From Paulinella micropora (taxonomy: Eukaryota; Cercozoa; Imbricatea; Euglyphida), in NCBI GenBank assembly GCA_009731375.1, contig BJOX01000194.1, forward strand, positions 649,861 through 700,614: a stretch of DNA of 50,754 nt, given 5' to 3'. The notes beneath the pieces were generated by a model. It was not told the origin of the DNA and made no database searches. It worked only from the letters and a program-made list of their open reading frames with translations. Numbering within the stretch: the stretch's first letter is position 1; the number at the start of each line of letters is the position of its first letter. A program made the translations under genes and the position numbers. Of this stretch, positions 1-13,250 are shown in pieces.

Positions 1-100
1 GCTAGGCACACATAAGGCACCCCACCACGGGCCCAGCACACCCACACCATCCCCTAATTCTCTGTCTGTCGACAGATGGCACCCATTTCAAAAAACCAAG
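1..100 (-). mobile_element. Retroposon family R1, internal fragment
   Basis: This is the reverse complement of part of the full R1 copy at 24495-25035 (matching roughly 24559-24663). It runs straight into a GATA array. The fragment is cut by the window start and carries no recognisable coding sequence. Confidence 0.75.
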
Positions 101-540
<440 letters not shown>

Positions 541-583
541 TAGATATGTTTGGTCTATCAGCGCTGCATACCCGAGAAGATAG
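541..583 (-). mobile_element. R3 tail module, truncated
   Basis: This matches the last 40 bases of the structured module seen complete at 25382-25470: the end of the UUCG hairpin plus the conserved ATAGACCAAACAT terminus. It continues into GATA (TATC on its own strand), as every copy does. Confidence 0.7.
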
Positions 584-625
584 ACAGATAGATTGATAGA
601 TAGACAGATAGATAGATAGATAGAT

Positions 626-733
626 GAGATGTCGCAAAGGAATGTAGTCCTTGCAAAGGAACGCAGTTTCACATCAAGTGTACTGTGTATGTGTCCGGGA
701 TGGGAATCACGGGCAGACTGTGTTCTGGAAAGA
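626..733 (-). mobile_element. Retroposon family R2 copy
   Basis: Reverse complement of the R2 sequence at 25917-26034. Further copies lie at 1130-1208 and 4251-4350. Its 3' end (GACATCTCATC on its own strand) runs directly into the TATC tract, as in the other copies. Confidence 0.8.
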
Positions 734-742
734 TAGATAGAC

Positions 743-813
<71 letters not shown>

Positions 814-1048
814 AGCCACGAATAGACGTACAGCAGGGATGATGCATCTAAGTGGGAGCTAAGGGTATGGCTNNNNNNNNNNNNNNNNNNNNNNNNNNNN
901 NNNNNNNNNNNNNNNNNNNNNNNNNNNNNNNNNNNNNNNNNNNNNNNNNNGTGATGATGGACCTGATGGGGAGCTAAGGGTAAGATTGTGTTCCAAAATC
1001 TCCAAGCGTGCTGGCGATGCGCTTGCAGAGCAGAGCCGGACAGGAGGC

Positions 1049-1129
<81 letters not shown>
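734..1129. repeat. GATA arrays around a gap and a short unique island
   Basis: GATA tracts lie at 734-812 and 1051-1128. Between them is unique sequence at 813-1050 broken by a gap (873-950). The motif GGGAGCTAAGGGTA occurs on both sides of the gap, so this is a local duplication. On the minus strand 1045-975 reads as a possible exon after a CTAG acceptor (ALLCKRIASTLGDFG); this is unproven. Confidence 0.7.
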
Positions 1130-1207
1130 GAGATATCGCAAAATGAATGTAGTCCTTGCAAAGGAACGCAGTTTCACATCAAACAGCAATTTCTGTACTG
1201 TGCATGT

Positions 1208-1208
<1 letters not shown>
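1130..1208 (-). mobile_element. Retroposon family R2, truncated copy
   Basis: Homologous to 626-733 but shorter at its 5' end, which abuts GATA repeats. It carries an insertion of about ten bases relative to the 626 copy. Confidence 0.75.
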
Positions 1209-1238
<30 letters not shown>

Positions 1239-1239
1239 C

Positions 1240-1302
<63 letters not shown>

Positions 1303-1328
1303 GGATGGATAGATAGATAGATAGATAT

Positions 1329-1373
<45 letters not shown>

Positions 1374-1523
1374 NNNNNNNNNNNNNNNNNNNNNNNNNNN
1401 NNNNNNNNNNNNNNNNNNNNNNNNNNNNNNNNNNNNNNNNNNNNNNNNNNNNNNNNNNNNNNNNNNNNNNNNNNNNNNNNNNNNNNNNNNNNNNNNNNNN
1501 NNNNNNNNNNNNNNNNNNNNNNN

Positions 1524-1564
<41 letters not shown>

Positions 1565-1579
1565 CAGAGCGAGCGAGCG

Positions 1580-1629
<50 letters not shown>

Positions 1630-1791
1630 CCTCTCTTGGTCGTCTTGCATGTATGTTTAATGTATATATCTTTCTATGTCTGTGTGTGTGTGTCTGTGTG
1701 TCTGTGTGTGTGTGTCTGTGTGTGTGTGTCTGTGTGTGTGTGTCTGTGTGTGTGTGTCTGTGTGTGTGTGTCTGTGTGTGTGTGTGTGTGA
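1209..1791. repeat. GATA, GA and TG/TC arrays with gap
   Basis: GATA fills 1209-1373, the gap 1374-1523, (GA)n with a GAGC patch 1524-1626, and TGTGTGTC-type repeat 1680-1791. Nothing coding is seen. Confidence 0.9.
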
Positions 1792-1905
1792 CGGCGACTT
1801 CGGGCAAGGTGGGCCGATGTGTCCAGCTGCTGTCTGCAGCGGTCCGGGCGGCCCGGCGGAGGACAAAAAGGCAGCGGGCCCGTGCCGGCCTGGCGAAAAA
1901 AAAAA
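1792..1905 (-). other. GC-rich unique island, possible minus-strand exon
   Basis: This GC-rich island of about 110 bp sits in simple repeats. On the minus strand it follows a T-rich tract ending in CGCCAG, a good 3' splice site, and then reads without stops in more than one frame (for example ARCLFVLRRAARTAADS). The CA array begins after it. I cannot fix the frame or assign a family. Confidence 0.35.
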
Positions 1906-2099
1906 CACACACACACACACACACACGATGATCAACAGAGAGGAGAATTTTGTTTGGAAAATTAAAAAATGGTGGAACCAAAGGGAAAGGAAAAGAAGAG
2001 AAAGGAAAGAGGGAGCAACGATTCTTTTCTTTCTTTCGTTTTTTTCTTTCTGGCTACTTTTTCTTCATCTTCATTTCCGTCTTTGCTTTCTTCTTCATT

Positions 2100-2135
<36 letters not shown>

Positions 2136-2163
2136 GTTATCATCATCAACTTCATCATCATCA

Positions 2164-2222
<59 letters not shown>

Positions 2223-2614
2223 GTTATTATTATGATTATTATGATTNNNNNNNNNNNNNNNNNNNNNNNNNNNNNNNNNNNNNNNNNNNNNNNNNNNNNN
2301 NNNNNNNNNNNNNNNNNNNNNNNNNNNNNNNNNNNNNNNNNNNNNNNNNNNNNNNNNNNNNNNNNNNNNNNNNNNNNNNNNNNNNNNNNNNNNNNNNNNN
2401 NNNNNNNNNNNNNNNNNNNNNNNNNNNNNNNNNNNNNNNNNNNNNNNNNNNNNNNNNNNNNNNNNNNNNNNNNNNNNNNNNNNNNNNNNNNNNNNNNNNN
2501 NNNNNNNNNNNNNNNNNNNNNNNNNNNNNNNNNNNNNNNNNNNNNNNNNNNNNNNNNNNNNNNNNNNNNNNNNNNNNNNNNNNNNNNNNNNNNNNNNNNN
2601 NNNNNNNNNNNNNN
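1906..2614. repeat. CA, ATC and ATT repeats then gap
   Basis: A short CA run lies at 1906-1926, A/T-rich sequence without clear features at 1927-2097, ATC repeat at 2098-2165, ATT repeat at 2166-2246, and a gap at 2247-2614. Confidence 0.85.
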
Positions 2615-2643
2615 GATAGATAGATAGATAGATAGATAGATAG

Positions 2644-2730
<87 letters not shown>

Positions 2731-2731
<1 letters not shown>

Positions 2732-3034
2732 GAGATATCGACTAATGTCAGAAAAAAGGAGCTTCTGATTTCGTGAACCAAGGAAGTCTGTGGGCTAAGT
2801 ATTAACCCGATGCCCAGCTAAGCCGTGATGTGTGCACGGAAGGGACTAATACAGGCGATACCAGAAGAGCTCTCTCGACAGCATGTCTCCGCGAGAGCTC
2901 AAACCTCCCTAGTACCAGGCGGGGCCAGGGCTTTTTCCATAAGCGCCCCTTGCAGAACGAGCTCCCACCTTACAGAGGACCCAGTAAGCAGATGGAGTTT
3001 CGAGACTGTGACATCGACAGTCTAGCATAAACCG
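2731..3034 (-). mobile_element. Retroposon R1, 3' half
   Basis: Matches the 3' half of R1 (24780-25035). On its own strand it ends GATATCTCATC followed by the TATC tract. It retains the AGACTGT...ACAGTCT hairpin with a longer loop than other copies. It is 5' truncated directly against a GATA array. Confidence 0.85.
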
Positions 3035-3092
<58 letters not shown>

Positions 3093-3140
3093 GTAGATAG
3101 ATAGATAGATAAATAGATAGATAGATAGATAGATAGAAAG

Positions 3141-3172
<32 letters not shown>

Positions 3173-3173
3173 G

Positions 3174-3204
<31 letters not shown>

Positions 3205-3409
3205 TGATAGATAGATTGATAGATAGATAAATAGATAGATAGATAGATAGATAGGTAGGTAGGTAGGTAGGTAGGTAGGTAGGTAGGTAGGTAGGTAGAT
3301 AGACCACTGAAGGCAAAACAGACAGAATCAGTAAAGAGCTGATTACAGCGAGGTGAGATGTGCATAATAGAAATGTGAAATATACAAAAAACTAGATAGA
3401 TAGATAGAT

Positions 3410-3495
<86 letters not shown>

Positions 3496-3503
3496 ATGGA
3501 TGA

Positions 3504-3574
<71 letters not shown>

Positions 3575-3594
3575 TAGATACCTTGCTATGAGCA
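3035..3594. repeat. GATA/GGTA arrays with a short unique island
   Basis: GATA with AAAG interruptions changes to a pure GGTA block (3253-3296). A unique segment of about 90 bases follows (3303-3392), then GATA/GTAGATA. Nothing coding is recognised in the island. Confidence 0.85.
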
Positions 3595-4124
3595 TGAGAA
3601 TGGAGGCCAGNNNNNNNNNNNNNNNNNNNNNNNNNNNNNNNNNNNNNNNNNNNNNNNNNNNNNNNNNNNNNNNNNNNNNNNNNNNNNNNNNNNNNNNNNN
3701 NNNNNNNNNNNNNNNNNNNNNNNNNNNNNNNNNNNNNNNNNNNNNNNNNNNNNNNNNNNNNNNNNNNNNNNNNNNNNNNNNNNNNNNNNNNNNNNNNNNN
3801 NNNNNNNNNNNNNNNNNNNNNNNNNNNNNNNNNNNNNNNNNNNNNNNNNNNNNNNNNNNNNNNNNNNNNNNNNNNNNNNNNNNNNNNNNNNNNNNNNNNN
3901 NNNNNNNNNNNNNNNNNNNNNNNNNNNNNNNNNNNNNNNNNNNNNNNNNNNNNNNNNNNNNNNNNNNNNNNNNNNNNNNNNNNNNNNNNNNNNNNNNNNN
4001 NNNNNNNNNNNNNNNNNNNNNNNNNNNNNNNNNNTAGATAGGTAGATAGATAGATAGGTAGATAGATAGGTAGGTAGATAGATAGATGGATAGATAGATG
4101 GATAGATAGATAGATAGATAGATT

Positions 4125-4219
<95 letters not shown>

Positions 4220-4448
4220 GGATATGTGATGCATAGATGGNNNNNNNNNNTCGCAAAGGAATGTAGTCCTTGCAAAGGAACGCAGTTTCACATCAAACAA
4301 TAATTTGTGTACTGTGCATGTGTCCGGGATGGGAATCACGGGTAGACTGTNNNNNNNNNNNNNNNNNNNNNNNNNNNNNNNNNNNNNNNNNNNNNNNNNN
4401 NNNNNNNNNNNNNNNNNNNNNNNNNNNNNNNNNNNNNNNATAGATAGA

Positions 4449-4488
<40 letters not shown>

Positions 4489-4501
4489 TAGACAGATAGA
4501 C

Positions 4502-4546
<45 letters not shown>

Positions 4547-4619
4547 TATATATAGATAGATAGAGACCACTCCATGCGCGAGGTTGGTCTAGAAGGTCAT
4601 TGTGCCCACCTAGACAGAC

Positions 4620-4689
<70 letters not shown>

Positions 4690-4735
4690 GTAGATAGATA
4701 GATAGATTAGATAGATTGATAGATAGATAGATAGA
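3595..4735. repeat. GATA/GACA arrays with three gaps and an R2 copy
   Basis: Gaps lie at 3611-4034, 4241-4250 and 4351-4439. An R2 fragment (minus strand) occupies 4251-4350 between two gaps. A short unique patch occurs at 4565-4612. The remainder is GATA, GACA and GGTA. Confidence 0.85.
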
Positions 4736-5165
4736 TGAGATATCGACTAATGTCAGAAAAAAGGAGCTTCTGATTTCGTCAACCAAGGAAGTCTGTGGGT
4801 AAAGTATTAACCCGATGCCCAGCTAAGCCGTGATGTTTGCACGGAAGGGACTGATACAGGCGATACCAAAACTCCCTAGTACCAGGCGGGGCCAGGGCTC
4901 GTTCCATAAGCGCCCCTTGCAGAACGAGCTCCCACCTCCATTACAGAGGACCCAGTAAGCAGATGGAGTTTCGAGACTGTTCGACAGTCTAGTATAAACC
5001 GACAGAGCACTGTGGGTTTTATTCCGGGCTCAACAAGCGAGAAAGGGCACCCTGAGGGAACAGGATTGTGCTTCCCGTCGCTATTTCGGCATGTGACTTA
5101 TAGGCGTATGGCTAGGCACACATAAGGCACCCCACCACGGGCCCAGCACACCCACACCATCCCCT

Positions 5166-5167
<2 letters not shown>
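4736..5167 (-). mobile_element. Retroposon R1, long copy
   Basis: About 430 bp of R1, the second longest copy in the window. The 3' end (own strand) is GTCGATATCTCATC plus TATC. The 5' end stops at TTAGGGGATGG and passes straight into GATA repeats. Relative to 2731-3034 it contains small deletions, so the copies diverged independently. Confidence 0.88.
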
Positions 5168-5236
<69 letters not shown>

Positions 5237-5281
5237 TAGGTAGATAGATAGATAGATAGATAGATAGATGGAAAGATAGAT

Positions 5282-5312
<31 letters not shown>

Positions 5313-5340
5313 CAGACAGATAGATAGATAGATAGAATGC
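5168..5340. repeat. GATA array
   Basis: GATA units with GTAG, GAAA and GACA variants. Confidence 0.95.
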
Positions 5341-5401
5341 TATGTGCTTTGTTTAGGTAGGCTGGATGATCAAACTTGGCCTATTTCGCATATATCAGGC
5401 T

Positions 5402-5523
5402 AATTCTGCACCACAGGCCAGATTTCCGGGTTTCTGGGTGCAAAGGTGGCACCACCACAGGCCAGGCTTTTCGGGAAGCAGAGCCAGAAAGTGGCACCAG
5501 AGACCCGGAAGATCTGGGAGGCA
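5402..5523. mobile_element. MITE-like element with CCGGGTTTC inverted termini
   Basis: About 120 bp bounded by inverted TTTCCGGGTTTCTGG and CCAGAGACCCGGAA. Inside is a copy of the ACCACAGGCCAGGCTTTT motif. The same element occurs at 10884-11012 and, expanded by internal repeats, at 38959-39279. The size, termini and lack of coding sequence suggest a non-autonomous DNA transposon. The superfamily and target duplication are not clear. Confidence 0.7.
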
Positions 5524-5525
5524 TA

Positions 5526-5580
<55 letters not shown>

Positions 5581-5680
5581 ATCTATCTATCTATCTATGG
5601 AAACGTACGTTGATGTAAATGTGCGCATGCATGTATGCGATCCTTGTGCGCAGAATTTTTGTGGATATATATATATATAC

Positions 5681-5711
<31 letters not shown>

Positions 5712-5766
5712 CATATGAACGGAGACGCATATCTAGACCGTGATCCAATATTTTTGTGGATATATG

Positions 5767-5800
<34 letters not shown>

Positions 5801-5808
5801 TACATAAC
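5526..5808. repeat. TATC and TA arrays
   Basis: TATC fills 5526-5597. Unique sequence at 5598-5660 is followed by two TA/TATG arrays, each preceded by TTTTTGTGGATATA. The segment 5725-5765 holds a partial copy of the end of the neighbouring minus-strand exon (TTGGATCA..GGT). Confidence 0.8.
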
Positions 5809-5855
5809 CTTGATCCAACAGCGCGTACTCCAACTCCGACGACGTCATGCTCGAC
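5809..5855 (-). CDS. Isolated exon of an unidentified minus-strand gene
   Basis: Read on the minus strand, a long CT polypyrimidine tract (the GA array at 5862-5930) ends in TCGACAG. An open 47-nt exon follows with donor GGTTATG. Translated 1+15 codons+1, it contains [14 protein letters not shown], which looks like one helix of a helical-repeat (HPR-type) protein. A degenerate copy of its last bases plus donor lies downstream near 5730-5750, the same arrangement seen around exons of gene B. The rest of this gene was not found, and the gaps to the left may hold it. Confidence 0.5.
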
Positions 5856-5861
5856 CTGTCG

Positions 5862-8140
<2,279 letters not shown>

Positions 8141-8598
8141 GAGATAGATATTTAGATCGCTGATAGTAGCAGAATCGGTAACAGAGTGAGAGTGGATGAG
8201 AGATGACACAGGGATGGTAGTCTAGAATATGGTGAAAAAAGTGAAATAATTGCATAGTTCCATCTGATTCGTAAGTATTTCTGCACAAATGTATTCCGCA
8301 AATCTTTGCTTACATTTAGGCAGCGATGCCAGTAAAAAAGCCAAAACCCGCACTGTTGGCCTCAGTATTGTGGAACTGGTGTATTGCCCTTACCAAGTTG
8401 ATCTAACAGTCCTATGTGGGGAGTTAGGGGAGTTCTCATCCCTCCCCCATCTCAACAGCTGGGCTTTTCTGGCAGATTATTATTCACATCGCGTCGCTGC
8501 GCCGTGTTGGTCACAAAATTGCACTCATCTGCAGTATCGGTTGTTCCTTTTGTCCCTGCTACGACGCATTATGGAGTAAGGAACTTTTCCGAGCGTCA
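8141..8598. other. Unique sequence, possible exon(s), unassigned
   Basis: About 450 bp of non-repetitive sequence. A plus-strand frame starts at ATG 8289 and runs 96 codons to a TAA whose context is GGAGTAAGG, which could equally be a splice donor. Another frame begins at ATG 8414 and passes into the tandem repeat at 8599. I recognise no domain in either. It could be an upstream exon of gene A or non-coding. Confidence 0.3.
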
Positions 8599-8697
8599 CA
8601 TTCCAGAACAAAATGCCGACATTGACGAACCCATTCCAGAACAAAATGCCGACATTGACGAACCCATTCCAGAACAAAATGCCGACATTGACGAACC
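8599..8697 (+). repeat. 33-bp tandem repeat, three perfect copies
   Basis: Three identical 33-bp units. Because 33 is a multiple of three, the plus frame stays open and gives three copies of IPEQNADIDEP; the minus frame is also open. This is either an in-frame repeat inside an exon or a chance minisatellite. Confidence 0.85.
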
Positions 8698-8769
8698 TAA
8701 GCGAGTTCACTCTAATTTGGTACCGTGCTTGCATACCCTCGCTTTCTTTTTGCTGATTCTGTGTTTTGA

Positions 8770-8939
8770 CCGATGAACAACAGATCTAACAACAACGACA
8801 ACACAACAACAACAACAACAACAATTCTTCTTCTTCTTCTTCTTCTCCTCCTCCTCCTCCTCCTCCTCCTCCGCCTCCCCTTTTCATTCTCATTCTCATT
8901 CTCCTTCTCCTTCTTCTCTTTCTCCTTCTTCTTGTCTAG
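8770..8939. repeat. ACAACA, TTC and CTC tracts forming a polypyrimidine run
   Basis: An ACA repeat is followed by TTC/CTC/TTCTCC sequence. The pyrimidine run ends in TTGTCTAG and serves as a strong 3' splice site for the exon at 8940. Confidence 0.85.
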
Positions 8940-8997
8940 CAAACGTCGGACGAAGGTGAAGGCTCTCGGCCTGGAATTTATGACCCTGACCTCGCAG
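8940..8997 (+). CDS. Gene A exon, acidic segment
   Basis: Preceded by a long pyrimidine tract and TCTAG, and followed by donor GTGTGTG that merges with a TG array. In the frame consistent with the next exon it reads [19 protein letters not shown] plus one base (phase 1). An alternative phase-0 frame is also open. A possible 9-nt micro-exon (9162-9170, before GTAAGC) is phase-compatible between this and the exon at 9300, and so is skipping it. Confidence 0.5.
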
Positions 8998-9010
8998 GTG
9001 TGTGTGTGTG

Positions 9011-9098
<88 letters not shown>

Positions 9099-9194
9099 AG
9101 GGAGGGAGGGAGGGAGGGAGTTCTGTTTGCGGTTATGTCTGTGATCTATTTCGTCCGTTAGGCTCGAAGCGTAAGCGAGAGAATGATGATGAGG

Positions 9195-9268
<74 letters not shown>

Positions 9269-9528
9269 TCATCATCATCATCATCATCATCATCAATAGC
9301 AGCGCGCAAACTGCGTCAACTGTTCGCACAAATGCAAGACGATGTATTGTACAGTGACATGCAGCAAGTATGAAGGAAGCCAGGCCAGGACAGCACTATC
9401 ATAACATAAATGATCATAATGATAGTAATCGTAATAACAGCGCGTAAACTGCGTCAAAGTTGTCCGCACAAAATTCATATTGTGCAGGGGGGCATTTTAA
9501 TAAGTGCAAACAAGCTAGGCCAGGACAG

Positions 9529-9583
<55 letters not shown>

Positions 9584-9877
9584 CCCTAACAACAAACAAC
9601 AAACAACAACAAACAACAACAACAACAACAACAACAACAAAAACAACAACAACAATAACAACAACAACAACAACAACAAACAACAAACAACAACAAACAA
9701 CAAACAACAACAAACAACAACAACAACAACAACAACAAGAACAACAAACAACAAACAACAAACAACAAGCAATAAACAACAAACAACATACAACAAACAA
9801 CAAACAACGACAACGACAACGACAACAACAACAACAACAAACAACAACAAACGACAAACAACAACAACAACAACAAC

Positions 9878-9931
<54 letters not shown>

Positions 9932-10345
9932 ATACCACAGTGTTAAGGGGCATGGAGGAAGTATGAAGCAAGCAAGGCCAGGGCAGCACGCAGGCAGCCA
10001 CAATAATAAATTATTTTATAAGTAATGGTAAAAACACAAGGCGTAAATTGCTGCAATGTGGGCACAAATGCGATGTGATGCGTAGGGGACTGGAGGAAGC
10101 ATGAAGCAAGCCAGGGCAGGACAGCACTTAGGCGGCCACAATCGGCCTCACGCGGGCCAGTCCGCGGCGCAACCGGGAGGAAAACCCTCGCTCGAGGAAA
10201 TAAAAGCGCTGGTCAGTACTTGTCTGTTTGCCCTCTCTTCTCTCTCTCTCTCTCTATATATATATATTATATATACATATATTATATATTATATATATAT
10301 ATATAATATACATATATATATGTATGTATGTATATATATATATAT

Positions 10346-10396
<51 letters not shown>

Positions 10397-10465
10397 TTTT
10401 ATTTATTTATTTATTTGTTTGTGTGTGTGTGTGTATAGCATGTATGTATGTATACATACATACAT

Positions 10466-10533
<68 letters not shown>

Positions 10534-10584
10534 GCACGTGTGTGTGTGTGTGTATAGCATGTATGTATACATACATACATACAT

Positions 10585-10617
<33 letters not shown>

Positions 10618-10625
10618 CATATATA

Positions 10626-10667
<42 letters not shown>

Positions 10668-11157
10668 TGTGTGTATATATACATATATAAACACATATGT
10701 GTATATATATGTGTGTGTGTATGTATGTAAGTATGTATGTATGCATGTATGTATATATGTTAGTATATTATTTTATGTTATTTTATGTTATTATATATGT
10801 TATGTATGTTATGTATGCAGGCAGGCAGGCAGGCAGGAAGACAGGCAGGCAGGTAGGCAGAGGTAGGTGGGTGGTTGGCTTTGGTTCCCTTCACCGCCGC
10901 CCAGATTTCCGGGTTCTGGGTGTGAAAGTGGCCACCACAGGCCAGGGCTTTTCAGAAAGCAAATCCAGAAAGTTGGCCCCAGAAACCCGGAATTGTGGGT
11001 GGTGTAGAACGCCCCTTGGTCGGTAGATGGTTGGTAGGACTTAGATAGGTAGGTAGGTAGGTAGTTCTACGCACTTCTCCCTGTCAAATTAGATAGGAAG
11101 GTAGGTAGGCAGGTAGGTAGGTAGGTAGGCAGGTAGGTAGGTAGGTAGGTAGGTAGG

Positions 11158-11193
<36 letters not shown>

Positions 11194-11208
11194 CTTGGAG
11201 AATAAGAT

Positions 11209-11276
<68 letters not shown>

Positions 11277-11590
11277 GAAGGAAAGAAAGTAAAGAGAGGA
11301 AAGGAAGAGCGACGCATGGACGTTTCCAAGTGTCAGCCTGGTTATGTATGTATGTATGTATGTATGTATGCATGCATGCATGTATGTATGTATGTATGTA
11401 TGTATGTATGTATGTATGCATGTATATAATGTATATAATGTATATAATGTATGTCATGTTATGTATGTCATGTTATGTATGTCATGTTATGTATGTCATG
11501 TTATGTATGTGTATGTATGTATGTATGTATGTATGTATGTGTATGTTTGTATATCTGTCTATCTATCTATCTATCTATCTATCTACCTAC

Positions 11591-11649
<59 letters not shown>

Positions 11650-11714
11650 CCTATCTACCTACCTACCTACCTACCTACCTACCTACCTACCTATCTACCT
11701 ACCTACCTACCTAC

Positions 11715-11778
<64 letters not shown>

Positions 11779-11863
11779 AGATGTCCGAGATTAAGGGCAG
11801 TACTCAGAGCTGGGTGTGGGAGCAACTGTTAGCAGTACAGCAAGGCAACATACACATACACAC

Positions 11864-11900
<37 letters not shown>

Positions 11901-12054
11901 TTACACATAGTGCGAGCATGCACCCATGCTTATACCAGCATGCATAACTATTACTTACTACTGACGTACGCACGTTAAGTATGTACATGCATACACGAAT
12001 ACATACATATATACATACATATAGAAACATATACAACGTGCATGCAGAGCTCCA

Positions 12055-12109
<55 letters not shown>

Positions 12110-12175
12110 TTATCCATCCATCCATCCATCCACCCATCCATGCATCCATTCATCCATCCATCCATCCATCCATCC

Positions 12176-12244
<69 letters not shown>

Positions 12245-12261
12245 CCTACCTACCTATCTAC

Positions 12262-12308
<47 letters not shown>

Positions 12309-12436
12309 CCTATCTACCTATCTACCTACCTACCTACCTACCTACCTACCTACCTACCTACCTACTATCTATCTATCTTTCTATCTATCTATCTATCTAT
12401 CTACCTACCTACCTATCTACCTATCTACCTACCTAC

Positions 12437-12511
<75 letters not shown>

Positions 12512-12609
12512 CCTACCTACCTACCTACCTACCTACCTACCTACCTACCTAGGCAAGCTCGACGAGTTCGTGTTCCCAGCTAATCTCTCCAGCCTACCTA
12601 CCTATCTAC

Positions 12610-12664
<55 letters not shown>

Positions 12665-13200
12665 CCTACCTACCTACCTACCTACCTACCTAGGCAAGCT
12701 CGACGAGTTCGTGTTCCCAGCTACTCTCTACAGCCTACCTACCTACCTACCTACCTATCTATCGATCTATCTATCTACCTACCTACCTACCTACCTAGGC
12801 AAGCTCGACGAGTTCGTGTTCCCAGCTAATGTCTACAGCCTACCTACCTATCTACCTATCTACCTACCTGCCTACCTACCTATCTATCTACCTACCAACC
12901 TACCTACCTACCTAGGCAAGCTCGACGAGTTCGTGTTCCCAGCTAATCTCTCCAGCCTGCACCGCAAGTATGTGCATGCAGCCTGCGCCAAACTCGACCT
13001 ACTGAGCAAATCCGAGGTTGGGATTGATCTCTATCACCTCTATCACCTTCACCCTCTTTTCCTACACTATCTAAATATATCTCCCCCCCCCCCCCCCCCC
13101 CNNNNNNNNNNAAAAATGCTCGATCACCTTTACCCTCTTTTTCTATACTATCTAAATATATCGCCTCTCTCTCTCTCTCTCTCTCATCCTCTCATCTCTC

Positions 13201-13250
<50 letters not shown>

